This document shows, piece by piece, positions 45,252-54,109 of a DNA stretch of 64,000 nt. This DNA is from Dyadobacter fermentans. Its GTDB lineage: Bacteria > Bacteroidota > Bacteroidia > Cytophagales > Spirosomataceae. The translations under genes and the position numbers were made by a program. The stretch's first letter is position 1, and the number at the start of each line of letters is the position of its first letter. The notes beneath the pieces are model-generated. The model saw only the letters and a program-made list of their open reading frames with translations, was not told the origin of the DNA and searched no databases. The DNA lies in the NCBI RefSeq assembly GCF_019924045.1, contig NZ_JAHXBN010000011.1:496001-560000 (forward strand), written 5' to 3'.

Positions 45252-46070
45252 ATGATCCGATTTGTAGTGCTTTCCATTTTGTTGCTGGGCTCTGTTGCTT
45301 CTTTCGGGCAGGCCAACCTGCAAAAGACCTTCGTGCAGAAGATGGAGCTGCCCGCCAGTCCGGATATCGGCACGCAGGTCCTGCGCATGAGCGAGTCGTT
45401 CCTGGGTACGCCCTACGTCGCAGGCAGCCTCGAAGGCAACCCTACCGAACGGCTGGTATGCAAGTTCGACGGGCTGGATTGTACGACATTGGTAGAGAGC
45501 GTGATCGCGCTGGCTGTTGCTAAAACCGAAAATTCGACTTTTGACGAATATAAAAACGAACTGACACGCCTCCGTTACCGCGACGGCGTGATCGACGGTT
45601 ATCCTTCACGGCTGCATTACATCCTCGACTGGATGTATGAAAACCAGAAACGCGGCCGCCTCGAAGACATTACGTCCAAAGTGGGCGGGGTGCCTTTCAA
45701 CAAGGAAATCAATTTCATGACTACCCACGCCAACTTGTACCCGTCGCTGGCTGCCAGTGAAGTGTATGAGAAACTGAAAGAACAGGAAGCGGTGATCAAT
45801 TCCAGAGAGCACAGTTACATTCCAAAAAGCAGCATCCAAAAAGCTGAACCCATGCTGCACGATGGCGATATCGTCGCATTCACGTCGTCAGTGGAAGGGC
45901 TGGATGTGAACCATATGGGGATTATTTCGAAGGTGGGCAGCCGCGCTTACCTGATCCACGCGTCGCTCACGGGTAAAAAGGTGATCATGACGAATGTTCC
46001 CCTGGCCGAATATGTAGCTTCCGTGCCGAAACATACGGGTATGATTGTGGCCCGTCTCAACGATATTTGA
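45252..46070 (+). CDS. DUF1460 N-acetylmuramoyl-L-alanine amidase-like secreted protein
   Basis: A 272-residue exported protein with signal peptide (MIRFVVLSILLLGSVASFG followed by Q). It shows the DUF1460 pattern of an NlpC/P60-like cysteine peptidase: SESFLGTPYVAGSLEG (about 44-59), FDGLDCTTLVESVIAL with the catalytic Cys (about 78), and the later VNHMGIISKVGSRAYLIHAS carrying the His. The family acts on peptidoglycan stem peptides. It is followed after 7 bp by an MscS channel gene on the same strand, so the two are probably co-transcribed. A linked role in envelope integrity is plausible. Confidence 0.86.
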   Translation: MIRFVVLSILLLGSVASFGQANLQKTFVQKMELPASPDIGTQVLRMSESFLGTPYVAGSLEGNPTERLVCKFDGLDCTTLVESVIALAVAKTENSTFDEYKNELTRLRYRDGVIDGYPSRLHYILDWMYENQKRGRLEDITSKVGGVPFNKEINFMTTHANLYPSLAASEVYEKLKEQEAVINSREHSYIPKSSIQKAEPMLHDGDIVAFTSSVEGLDVNHMGIISKVGSRAYLIHASLTGKKVIMTNVPLAEYVASVPKHTGMIVARLNDI

Positions 46071-46077
46071 ACTGTGA

Positions 46078-47157
46078 ATGGATTTAACCGACCTGATTAA
46101 CTACCGGAATTCCCCCTGGCTTTTGCTGCTGCTCGCCGGTGCCATCGGATTGGTCATCAGCATTATCATCATCAGCCTGATTAAAATAACGGCGTCGAGG
46201 AAGGAATGGACCGTTGTGCGCGCAATCCGTGAAAACCTCACCAGCGTGCTGTATTTCTTCGTACCAATTGTGCTCATTACGGCGGCAGCCAAAACCTATT
46301 CTTACTCCAATCCGGAATACGACTGGGTTTTCGCATTGAGCAAAACAGCGCTCATCGGCATCACTACCTGGCTAATGGCCCGGATCGTGATCATCGTCGA
46401 AAAGATCCTGATCGCCAAGCTCGATTTCAACACGCCCGACAACAATCAGGCACGGCGGCTTTTTACGAAGATCAAATTCATCAAACGCATCGTGGTGATC
46501 ATGGTCGTGACCATCGGCGTTTCGATATTACTGCTCAGCTTCGACAGCGTGCGGCAATATGGCGTCGGGATCCTTACATCGGCTGGTATTGCGTCCGTAA
46601 TCATCGGTTTCGCGGCGCAGAAGTCGCTGGCGAACCTGATGGCCGGTATCCAGATCGCATTCACGCAGCCCATCAAGATCGACGACGTCGTGATCGTGGA
46701 AGGCGAATGGGGCCGCATCGAAGAAATCAACCTGACCTATGTAGTTGTCAACATCTGGGATTTGCGGCGCATTGTGCTACCCATTACCTATTTCATCGAA
46801 ACGCCTTTCCAAAACTGGACGCGCAACGAAAGCGCCTTGACCGGTGCCGCATTCTTTTACCTCAATTACCACACGCCTGTTGACAAGCTTCGTACAAAAT
46901 TGAAAGAAATCCTGGAAGCGACCCCGCTTTGGGATGGTCGCGCATGGGCGTTGCAGGTGACGGACACGCAAGGACAACTAATGGTGGTCCGGGCGCTGAT
47001 GTCGGCACGTAATTCCAGCGAGACTTTCGATTTGCGCTGCCTGGTTCGCGAGAAAATGATTGAATATATCGTGAACGAGCATCCCGAGGCACTCCCTGCA
47101 AGCCGCGTGGAAGAGGCGACACAGACGAAATTCAAAATCTCCGAAACCGGTATATAA
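46078..47157 (+). CDS. MscS-family small-conductance mechanosensitive channel
   Basis: A 359-residue inner-membrane channel with four N-terminal hydrophobic segments (the first is WLLLLLAGAIGLVISIIIISLI) and a pore helix region YGVGILTSAGIASVIIGFAAQKSLANLMAG (about 162-191, read here as AGIASVIIGFAAQKSL plus ANLMAG). The beta domain starts IKIDDVVIVEGEWGRIEEINLTYV, the MscS signature, followed by a cytoplasmic C-terminal alpha/beta domain. It releases solutes on hypo-osmotic shock. The larger N-terminal membrane part resembles YbdG/MscM-like proteins rather than E. coli MscS itself. A terminator follows after 4 bp. Confidence 0.93.
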   Translation: MDLTDLINYRNSPWLLLLLAGAIGLVISIIIISLIKITASRKEWTVVRAIRENLTSVLYFFVPIVLITAAAKTYSYSNPEYDWVFALSKTALIGITTWLMARIVIIVEKILIAKLDFNTPDNNQARRLFTKIKFIKRIVVIMVVTIGVSILLLSFDSVRQYGVGILTSAGIASVIIGFAAQKSLANLMAGIQIAFTQPIKIDDVVIVEGEWGRIEEINLTYVVVNIWDLRRIVLPITYFIETPFQNWTRNESALTGAAFFYLNYHTPVDKLRTKLKEILEATPLWDGRAWALQVTDTQGQLMVVRALMSARNSSETFDLRCLVREKMIEYIVNEHPEALPASRVEEATQTKFKISETGI

Positions 47158-47161
47158 AAAT

Positions 47162-47192
47162 TGGCCTCCGGAAGATCCGAAGGCCAGTCTTT
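47162..47192 (+). terminator. Rho-independent terminator after mscS-like gene
   Basis: A 10-bp stem with one G-T pair (47162-47171 with 47177-47186), a 5-nt loop and a four-T tail. Beyond it, 47193-47443 holds no gene I can see, only a direct repeat of aattaaaaagg near 47434. Confidence 0.78.
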
Positions 47193-47443
47193 TCTTACTA
47201 CTCACCTAACTCAATTTAACTCAATACAGTTTTTCTTTGATATTTTGATCCGTTCGTTCCCGCATCGTAACAGGCGCCGCTTGGATTGAAAAAGGGAAAT
47301 GACGACCTGCAAAAACGGGGAAATACCGACGGGTGAAAGCTGCTGAAAATGCCTGACGGCTTGCGCAAATCAAAACGTGCGATTTACGCTACAAAAGAGC
47401 TTTTCCGTTGTTAAAGAGGCATTAACGCTGAATTAAAAAGGAA

Positions 47444-48814
47444 TTAAAAAGGCGGGAATTTCAAAATAAAGGTCGTGCCGGAGCCCAAAGCAGACTCCAC
47501 TTCGATGGTCGCGCCCTGCATGTTGATAATACGCTTGGTGAGTGCAAGACCGATGCCGTAACCCGCTTTGCTGATCGTGGATTGGCTGCGGTAGAAAGTA
47601 TCAAAAATATAAGGCAGTTCTTCGCGGGCGATGCCGATGCCCATATCGCGGAAATAGACGGTGATCAGCCGGTTCTTGATTTCCAGAAAAACATTGCAGG
47701 TCTTGTCCGGCGAATACTTGCAAGCGTTATCCATCAGATTCAGGAACGCCGTCCTTAGCAGGCTTTCATCGCCGAAACGTTTTAATTGCTCTTCATCCTC
47801 GGGGATTTTATCGTAATGGATATGCACCTGGTAACCGGGGTTTTTCTGCTGTACAGAGCCCTTTGCCTGCCACAGCACCTCGTCGATCCTGATTTTCGAA
47901 AATGTTACCCTGAATGCGTTCTCTTCGGTCCGCGCGAGTTCGAGCAGGCGGCTTACGAGCTCGTTCATTTCCTTCGCCTCGGACCAGATGCCTTTCAATG
48001 CATCCTGGTAATCGGCTGGTGAGCGCTCTTTCATCAAACTCAGTTCAGCCTCACTCATGATGAGCGCCAGGGGCGTACGAAGCTCGTGCGAAGCGTGCGA
48101 GACGAAGTTCTTCTGAGCCACGAAAGCAATTTCGAGCCGGGTAAGCATCTGATTGAAGGTCTCGGCCAGCAATGCAAGCTCATCCTTCTCCCGTCCTACC
48201 CGCACTTTTTCGTGCAAGTTCCCCGCCGAAATGTTGTTTACCTGGTCGATAATGTCGGCCACGGGCTTGATGGCATCGTTGGAAAACTGCCAGCCGGCGA
48301 CGCCCACGAGCACCATGGACAGCAGCCAGCCGATCAGCAGGATTTCGCGCAGGCGGTTGAGCTGGTTCATCCCCAGGTAATCGTTCGCGATCACCGCCAC
48401 AACCCATGGTTTCCGGTGGTCCTGCAAAATGTGCCGGATGATGATGACTTCCTGCTTCTGATGTTTGGTATGAATTTCTTTCCCGGCGCGCGCCTCGGTA
48501 AGCATCGGTTTCGACAGTCTGAAATGTTCTTTCCCGCTGACGAATATCACGGAATCGGAGCCATCGTAAATCGTGATTTCCTCGTCGAGCAGGATGGTTT
48601 TGTTTTCCTTCTCGATCTTTTCGATGTCCGCTTTGCTGATGCCGTGGCTCGCCTCCACAAGCTGGGCGATCGTCTGGCCGCGCTCGTTCAGGAACGAATA
48701 AAATTGTGTTTCGCGATACTGGTCGTAGAAAAAGTAAATAGCAAGACAAAACAGCGCCATAATGGAGCCCACCAGCAAGGTAAACAGCAGCGTCAGGCGC
48801 GATTTGATATTCAT
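47444..48814 (-). CDS. Membrane sensor histidine kinase, second two-component system
   Basis: A 456-residue sensor kinase with N-terminal membrane segment (LTLLFTLLVGSIMALFCLAIYFF), a periplasmic sensor of about 130 residues, a second membrane segment (LLIGWLLSMVLVGVAGWQF, about 159-177), HAMP, the H-box SHASHELRTPLALI, N-box NLMDNACKYS, G1 DMGIGIA and G2 GYGIGLALTKRII. Its start overlaps the regulator stop by 4 bp (ATGA). Layout and many residues match the kinase at 23575, so they are paralogues, but this pair has no efflux operon beside it. The input is unknown. Confidence 0.95.
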   Translation of the reverse strand: MNIKSRLTLLFTLLVGSIMALFCLAIYFFYDQYRETQFYSFLNERGQTIAQLVEASHGISKADIEKIEKENKTILLDEEITIYDGSDSVIFVSGKEHFRLSKPMLTEARAGKEIHTKHQKQEVIIIRHILQDHRKPWVVAVIANDYLGMNQLNRLREILLIGWLLSMVLVGVAGWQFSNDAIKPVADIIDQVNNISAGNLHEKVRVGREKDELALLAETFNQMLTRLEIAFVAQKNFVSHASHELRTPLALIMSEAELSLMKERSPADYQDALKGIWSEAKEMNELVSRLLELARTEENAFRVTFSKIRIDEVLWQAKGSVQQKNPGYQVHIHYDKIPEDEEQLKRFGDESLLRTAFLNLMDNACKYSPDKTCNVFLEIKNRLITVYFRDMGIGIAREELPYIFDTFYRSQSTISKAGYGIGLALTKRIINMQGATIEVESALGSGTTFILKFPPF

Positions 48815-49488
48815 TCTTCCTTGAAAATGTAGCCCATGCCGACTACCGTGTGGATCAGCTTGGTTGGATAGTCCTTATCGACCTTTTTGCGGAGAAAATT
48901 GATATACACATCAATCACGTTGGTACCGGTATCGAAGCGGATGTCCCACACCTGCTCGGCAATGTCCACGCGCGAGACCACCCGCCCGCGGTTACGCATG
49001 AGGTATTCGAGCAATGCGAACTCTTTGGCGGTAAGATCGATCCGGTTGCCGCCGCGTCTGGCCACCTTTTCGTCAAGGTTCAGTTCCAGGTCCGCGAGGG
49101 TAAGTACCTGGCTGGACTGCTCGCGGGCGCTGTTCCTCTGAGAAAGCACCTTGATCCGCGCAATCAATTCGCGGAACTCGAAAGGTTTTACCAAATAATC
49201 GTCGCCACCCGCTTCGAAACCATCGAGTTTGTCATCGATCGTGCCTAATGCGGTCAGGAAAAGGATCGGAGTCGTGAGTCCGTCGGCGCGTAGCTGCTTC
49301 GCGAGGTCATAGCCGTTGAGGAGCGGCAGGTTTACATCCAGAATGATCACGTCGAACCGGTAGTTGGAAGCCATTTTCTTACCGACTTGTCCGTCGTAAG
49401 CCAGTTCCACCTCCCACGACTGTTCTTCGAGGCCTCTTTTGAGAAAACCTGCGAGTTTCGGTTCGTCTTCAACGATTAATATTTTCAT
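48811..49488 (-). CDS. OmpR/CusR-type response regulator, second two-component system
   Basis: A 225-residue regulator starting MKILIVEDEPKLAGFLKRGL. The receiver domain has its phospho-acceptor Asp in VIILDVNLPLLNG (about 51) and Lys in LVKPFEF, and the winged helix contains LTAKEFALLEYLMRNRGRVVSRVDIAEQVW and NVIDVYINFLRKKVD. It is the paralogue of the regulator at 22881, with near-identical recognition-helix surroundings. It is translationally coupled to the kinase by a 4-bp overlap. Genes around it (MscS, DinB) give no clear target. Confidence 0.95.
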   Translation of the reverse strand: MKILIVEDEPKLAGFLKRGLEEQSWEVELAYDGQVGKKMASNYRFDVIILDVNLPLLNGYDLAKQLRADGLTTPILFLTALGTIDDKLDGFEAGGDDYLVKPFEFRELIARIKVLSQRNSAREQSSQVLTLADLELNLDEKVARRGGNRIDLTAKEFALLEYLMRNRGRVVSRVDIAEQVWDIRFDTGTNVIDVYINFLRKKVDKDYPTKLIHTVVGMGYIFKEE

Positions 49489-49540
49489 AGAATGATCAAG
49501 CGGTTTAAAGTGCCAAATGTTGCACAGATTTTTGCTTAAA

Positions 49541-49572
49541 AAAAGGCTGCCCGAAATATCGGACAGCCTTTT
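49541..49572 (-). terminator. Rho-independent terminator of the DinB-family gene
   Basis: A 14-bp stem with one G-T pair (49541-49554 with 49559-49572) and a 4-nt loop, followed on the minus strand by a run of seven T. It lies about 130 bp beyond the DinB gene stop. Confidence 0.85.
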
Positions 49573-49699
49573 CGTCTATATCCACACCATTAGAACGTTG
49601 GCATTTCTCAACATCCCACGTTCCATTATAATGCAAAATATAAAATTTAAATTATAAACAATAGGTAGTTGCCTATTTTTACAAAATTTCATGTAAGTA

Positions 49700-50260
49700 T
49701 CAGTAATAATCTGCGGAATTGTCATAATCCGAACGATCGCCATAAGCGCCGTAATCGTCGTCCTCTTCCAGACGCATGGCCTTCGCTGCTTTTTTAATGA
49801 GTCCTATCTGCCCTGCGTGGTAAACATCGTGCTGGATCACGCCGTGGATTAATGTATAGTAGGAGTAATCGCGGCCGGGTACGAATTCTTCCAGGAAGCT
49901 GTCATCCTCGATCTTTTCGAGTTCCGAAATCAGCTCCTCCTGCGAAAGGCTCAGTTCCATCTGGATCGCCTCCCATTCAAATTCATCCACAACCGGAAAT
50001 TTCTTCCAGTCCTTATCCTGTGTTTTAATATCAAACTCAGCGTCGCCCTGCAATTTCCGAACCGCAAAAATGCGCCAGGTGGTCATGTGGTATACGATTT
50101 CCGCGATGGAATGCGTGTTGGCGCTCAGGCGCGTCTCCGCGATTTTCGGGGTAACGTCCCGCAAAGCTTCCACTACCGACGGCCCATACCATGCCTCTTC
50201 GCTTTCGTAGGTGTCGTTGAGTACATCTATAATTCTTAAAATCTCTTCTTTTGCTTCCAT
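49700..50260 (-). CDS. DinB-family (YfiT-like) putative metal-dependent protein
   Basis: A 186-residue four-helix-bundle protein. Metal-site histidines are seen in HSIAEIVYHMTTW (about 46-58) and VIQHDVYHAGQIGLIKKA (about 137-154), which is the DinB-superfamily arrangement. Some members are thiol (bacillithiol or mycothiol) transferases, but most are uncharacterised. The last 25 residues form an unusual acidic, Tyr/Asp/Gly-rich tail (EEDDDYGAYGDRSDYDNS). An exact -7 box (TAAATTTG) lies 21 bp upstream on the same strand. It has its own terminator and appears monocistronic. Confidence 0.85.
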   Translation of the reverse strand: MEAKEEILRIIDVLNDTYESEEAWYGPSVVEALRDVTPKIAETRLSANTHSIAEIVYHMTTWRIFAVRKLQGDAEFDIKTQDKDWKKFPVVDEFEWEAIQMELSLSQEELISELEKIEDDSFLEEFVPGRDYSYYTLIHGVIQHDVYHAGQIGLIKKAAKAMRLEEDDDYGAYGDRSDYDNSADYY

Positions 50261-50280
50261 ATGATTAGATTAAACAGCTG

Positions 50281-50288
50281 CAAATTTA
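50281..50288 (-). promoter_or_regulatory. Candidate -7 box of the DinB-family gene
   Basis: TAAATTTG on the minus strand fits the Bacteroidota consensus exactly, with a TTG about 23 bp upstream. The start codon follows after about 20 bp. Confidence 0.55.
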
Positions 50289-50428
50289 CGGGGATTCGGC
50301 CGAAGATTGTCCAAATGTGTTTTCAATATTAAAGAGACATTTTGCCGGCTTCCATACTCTCCTGATCGCCTGCGGGAAATAAAAGCGTTCCAACCAATCG
50401 CCGGGTGATACCGTCACCAAGTAGTTGA

Positions 50429-50542
50429 TGAGTTTAGAGTATATGAGTTTAAAGTATGCTGTTCGGCATCACCACTCATCGAACTGAGATTCATGGACTC
50501 ACAAACTTTAAACTCATGAACTCATAGGCTCATAAACTTTAA
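50429..50542. repeat. AT-rich tandem and inverted repeats in a 328-bp gap
   Basis: Two adjacent 15-mers (tgagtttagagtata and tgagtttaaagtatg, 50429-50458) are followed by inverted copies. Tgagtttaaagt at 50444-50455 pairs perfectly with actttaaactca at 50505-50516, and a further partial copy (aaacttta) lies near 50534. The rest of the gap (50289-50588) shows no gene. Confidence 0.8.
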
Positions 50543-50588
50543 GCATTTCAATTTTCGTTTATTTAACAAATTTTAAAATACAACTCAA

Positions 50589-51197
50589 ATGTTCAAGAAA
50601 GCCTCTTTCCTCTTACTGATCATCGGCCTCGGGTTGATATCGTGTTCGAAAGACCCGATCAGCGACCTTTCCAATGAGGAGTCGTTGGTATACATAACAA
50701 ATCGCGATAAATCAGCCAATTTCACGCAGTATAAGACATTCAGCATTGTGGACTCGGTGCTCATTGTTGAAAATGCCCGCGCCGGCACCTCGCTCGACGA
50801 CATCGACCGCGCCATGCTGCAACGCCTGATCACCAACATGGAAGCCATGGGTTACAGGCACGTGGGCCGTAAGGAGAATCCGGATGTGGGTATCAACGTG
50901 TCTTGGATCACCAATACTTACCTTAATGTTTATCAGCCGCTTTCTTCCTATTATGGCGGCTACTGGGGCGGTTATGGCTATGGTTACCCGAATTATTACA
51001 GCTACTATGAAACCAGCGAGAGTTCCTGGGTAATTTCGATGCTCGATTTCAAGAATCCGCAAACGACGCCTTCCGGCAAAACTTTCAATGCGGTCTGGGA
51101 AGCGCAAATCCGCGGTGCGGCCATCGGCGACCAGAAGCTCGTAGACAAAATGGCGGATTCCATTTTCGGCCAATCCGGTTATCTTAAAATCAAGTAA
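50589..51197 (+). CDS. DUF4136-family lipoprotein
   Basis: A 202-residue lipoprotein: signal MFKKASFLLLIIGLGLISCSKD with lipobox LISC. The mature part has the DUF4136 layout: YKTFSIVD near the start, LDDIDRAMLQRLITNMEAMGYRHV (about 75-98), then PDVGINVSW and a C-terminal FNAVWEAQIRGAA. A striking Tyr/Gly-rich run (YYGGYWGGYGYGYPNYYSYY) lies in the middle. The family is common in Bacteroidota envelopes; its function is not established. It is 3 bp upstream of the beta-barrel gene, so they form an operon. Confidence 0.88.
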   Translation: MFKKASFLLLIIGLGLISCSKDPISDLSNEESLVYITNRDKSANFTQYKTFSIVDSVLIVENARAGTSLDDIDRAMLQRLITNMEAMGYRHVGRKENPDVGINVSWITNTYLNVYQPLSSYYGGYWGGYGYGYPNYYSYYETSESSWVISMLDFKNPQTTPSGKTFNAVWEAQIRGAAIGDQKLVDKMADSIFGQSGYLKIK

Positions 51198-51200
51198 CAA

Positions 51201-51860
51201 ATGAAACGCATCATCATCATTGCCTTTTTTCTCGGGAGCGTACTGCCCGCATTGGCGCAGGAAAAGCCCAAGCTATATACCATCGCCTCCCCGTTTGAAC
51301 GTTACACCCATTACCTGGCCACCGCCCGCTTCATGGGAGCCGTTCCGATGGGTTCTTTCAAGGATAATTACATTGATAAGGCTTCATTTCAGAACTTTTC
51401 GCTCTCTATTGAATGGGTTTTGAGAAACTCGCCGCTTTCAGTTGGAGGTGAAATCGGTTCAACTTATTTTGAGAAACGCGTACCGAGAGCGCTTTATGAA
51501 GGTTCGGAAGGTACTATTTCAGCGGTACAGACGCGTACCGTTTCGCAATATCCCGTGGAAGTGTTCTCCAACTACCATTTCCTACCCCGCAATTCGCAGG
51601 TGCAGCCTTATGTGCAGATCAGCGGCGGGGCGAGCATTCTGGACTACACTGTTTACTATGGTACATTGTCGTCGCAGGATCAGAAAGTACGCTTTAAGTA
51701 CGGCATTGGGGCCGGTTCCAAATTTTTATTCAAAAAGGACGGGACGCTGGGCCTCGATGTGCGTGTCAAATATGATGGCACGGCTTATAAATATGACTAC
51801 ATCGACAAAGGCATATCGTCCGTGAACGGTTCGATAGGCCTATTCTATCGTTGGTGGTAA
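51201..51860 (+). CDS. Small outer membrane beta-barrel protein
   Basis: A 219-residue exported protein with signal peptide (MKRIIIIAFFLGSVLPALA followed by Q) and an outer-membrane-barrel pattern of amphipathic strands (QNFSLSIEWVLRNSPLSVGG, VQPYVQISGGASILDY, KYGIGAGSKFLFKKDG), ending SIGLFYRWW. It is probably an eight- or ten-stranded barrel. No specific family beyond outer-membrane beta-barrel can be named. It is between the DUF4136 lipoprotein (3 bp) and the 722-residue protein (10 bp), in the same operon. Confidence 0.85.
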   Translation: MKRIIIIAFFLGSVLPALAQEKPKLYTIASPFERYTHYLATARFMGAVPMGSFKDNYIDKASFQNFSLSIEWVLRNSPLSVGGEIGSTYFEKRVPRALYEGSEGTISAVQTRTVSQYPVEVFSNYHFLPRNSQVQPYVQISGGASILDYTVYYGTLSSQDQKVRFKYGIGAGSKFLFKKDGTLGLDVRVKYDGTAYKYDYIDKGISSVNGSIGLFYRWW

Positions 51861-51870
51861 ACAACGCATC

Positions 51871-54039
51871 GTGACACATAAAAGGAAGGTTTTGACCAAA
51901 ACATCGCTTATCTGGCTTAGTGGAATTCTCGCATTTCTGATCGGTTCCGGGCTTTGGGCCTGGGACCGATTTGGTCCCAGCAGCCACAAAACTTACGTGC
52001 AGGTTACAGAAGGCTTCTCCATGGCGCGGACCCTCGATTCCGCTTCCCATGCATGCGACCTCACCATCCGCCGATACCGCCAGATCGGCCGGGAAATGCA
52101 GTTCGAGCTCGCAGCTAATGCAGGCGGGCTTGCGCCTTATGACGTAAAAATCACCCAGAACGGCCAAACTCAAACCTTCCAGGCCGTACCCCATCGCTAC
52201 GGCACCTGGCTCACGATCCCCGATGTGCAGGCCAAAGGCGGCGAAGCGCAAATCCATGTTTCAAGCCTCGGCCAGCAGGGTTGCCAGACAACCGCCGCAT
52301 TCAACTTCGAAGCTGCTGTGGCCAATGAGGTGGTGGATGCCAAAGAATGGATCCGGCAGGGAAGCAAGGACAACTGGCTCGACGTACGGCCGATCCGTAA
52401 AAGCGGCAAACTTTACCTGCGCGATTTTGCCAACTATAACGACAGCCGCACCAAAGTGGTCATGATTGACGGCATTGTGGTGCAGGGGCTTGAAAATGGT
52501 ATTGAAGTAAAACCGGGTTATTTATACTCCGTAACAGCCCGGTGGATAGACGCCCCCTACAACGACTGGTGGAATGCTGCCAAGAACCGCAGCCTCCGCC
52601 AGCAGAATATCTACATCGCGGGCAAGCCTGAGCAAACAGGTACGCAGGCACTGACGCGCATCAGCATTCCGGGCTGGTTTTCGCCTTCACGCACTATTAA
52701 TGTCGATTTCGACACCAAATTCCCTGAATTTGAGCCCATTAAAGGCAAACTGGTAATGCAATACCGGCTGAATAACTACGTACCTTCCGATAACTATTAT
52801 AAAAGAGGTATCGGTTATTTGTCCAATACTGAAAAAGAATACCCTGCGGAAAAGCTGCATTATACGGCCACGCCCAATTATTTCGGCGACAAGGACGAAA
52901 AATGGTTTGCAAGCCTTTCCAAAGAACAGGTGGAAGCGCTGGCAGGCGTGCCGGGGTTCGGGGTGTATGCTTACGATTTTGAGTTCTGGAACCAGCATTA
53001 TTCCAAAGAAGTCATTCAGCGACTGATATGGTTTTCGAAGGTCGTCAAAAAGAACCACCCGAATATGCATTTGATGGATTACTGGGGTGGCGGGGCCTAT
53101 ACCAATCCGCATATCAATACCGTCGGAGGAGCAAACCCAAAAGATTTTATTAAAGAATACAACGACCCGAAAGCCAATAACCCGAACTTCGACCCACTGC
53201 CGAATGGCGACAGTTTCCGGGACGTGTTCAATACCGTGCCGATAGATGTGTATCCCAAACCGATGTTTGCGATCGATAATGCCGGTAATTCCCCTAATAA
53301 CTTCGTTTTGCTGTCGGCGATTCACTCTCTGCGCATTAACAAGCTCCTGCCCTATCAGAAAAACAATAAATTTATCTTCTATGGCTGGAACCGGTACATG
53401 CCGTTATACAAAGACCCTATCGTTCCCTGGAATTATCAACTCACCGATCCGAAGGGCGAGCTCATCATGAACCAGCTGGAAATGATGCCTGCCAGCCAGG
53501 CATTGAGCTTCTCGCTGTTCTCATTAATCCTTTTCGATGGCTATTACCTCTGGCACGACGGCGCGCCCAGCGCGAAAAACCCGAATGCCTATAAATTATC
53601 GAAAGACATGTGGGGCTGGGGTTACGAATGGTACGCGGCCGATGGCAAAACGCCCGAAAGCGAAGTGGGCCGAAAAACCTCCGGCGGAACCGCCGCTCCA
53701 TACTGGGATTTCCCAACGGAATATTACGCCTTGGGCAACTGGATGGCCAAGCAAGTCGAGGATGTGATAGTTGGTGGCCAAAACCAGGACCTGGCATTCC
53801 AACTGGACGGGCAGTGGGTTCAACCCCAAAAAGAGCAGGCCTTGCTGGCGATCGATGGCAAGCAGCCATTTGTTACTTCTATTGTAAAAGGAAACCAGAT
53901 AGTCGTATTAGCAGTCGATTCATTTCAGCAACCTTCTGCACACCGAAAAATGAAAGTGCGCTTGCCGGATGGCGCTGAAGCGGAGATAGAACTGTACGGC
54001 AACTGGCCTTCGCTATACCGCGGGACGTTGAAGAAGTAG
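51871..54039 (+). CDS. Large membrane-anchored or secreted protein of unknown function
   Basis: I do not recognise this 722-residue protein. Translation probably begins at GTG 51871, because an N-terminal membrane helix (LIWLSGILAFLIGSGLWAW, about 13-31) follows and no ATG precedes it. Residues about 45-150 look like a beta-sandwich (LTIRRYRQIGREMQFELAANAG). The centre (about 250-600) is rich in Trp, Tyr, Asn and Asp and reads like a TIM-barrel glycosidase without known catalytic motifs (GVYAYDFEFWNQHYSKE, LMDYWGGGAYTNPHIN, FYGWNRYMPLYKDP). The C-terminus is beta-rich (KVRLPDGAEAEIELYGNWPS). It is third in an operon with a DUF4136 lipoprotein and a barrel, and ends at a terminator. Confidence 0.8.
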   Translation: MTHKRKVLTKTSLIWLSGILAFLIGSGLWAWDRFGPSSHKTYVQVTEGFSMARTLDSASHACDLTIRRYRQIGREMQFELAANAGGLAPYDVKITQNGQTQTFQAVPHRYGTWLTIPDVQAKGGEAQIHVSSLGQQGCQTTAAFNFEAAVANEVVDAKEWIRQGSKDNWLDVRPIRKSGKLYLRDFANYNDSRTKVVMIDGIVVQGLENGIEVKPGYLYSVTARWIDAPYNDWWNAAKNRSLRQQNIYIAGKPEQTGTQALTRISIPGWFSPSRTINVDFDTKFPEFEPIKGKLVMQYRLNNYVPSDNYYKRGIGYLSNTEKEYPAEKLHYTATPNYFGDKDEKWFASLSKEQVEALAGVPGFGVYAYDFEFWNQHYSKEVIQRLIWFSKVVKKNHPNMHLMDYWGGGAYTNPHINTVGGANPKDFIKEYNDPKANNPNFDPLPNGDSFRDVFNTVPIDVYPKPMFAIDNAGNSPNNFVLLSAIHSLRINKLLPYQKNNKFIFYGWNRYMPLYKDPIVPWNYQLTDPKGELIMNQLEMMPASQALSFSLFSLILFDGYYLWHDGAPSAKNPNAYKLSKDMWGWGYEWYAADGKTPESEVGRKTSGGTAAPYWDFPTEYYALGNWMAKQVEDVIVGGQNQDLAFQLDGQWVQPQKEQALLAIDGKQPFVTSIVKGNQIVVLAVDSFQQPSAHRKMKVRLPDGAEAEIELYGNWPSLYRGTLKK

Positions 54040-54060
54040 TCTTGAAATAGGTATAAAAGC

Positions 54061-54098
54061 AGAGAGCCCGCCGGTGAAGCGAGCTCTCTCTTTTTTTT
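54061..54098 (+). terminator. Rho-independent terminator of the DUF4136 operon
   Basis: A 7-bp stem (54061-54067 with 54083-54089), a 15-nt loop and a tract of eight T at the end. It lies 21 bp after the stop of the 722-residue protein and just before the convergent pheA stop. Confidence 0.78.
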
Positions 54099-54109
54099 AC
54101 ATCCATGTA

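Noticed and set aside
49500..49525. Sigma-54-like TGGCAC before the second response regulator (minus strand)
   Set aside because: The GC follows at 13 instead of 12 bp after GG, so the register is wrong by one base.
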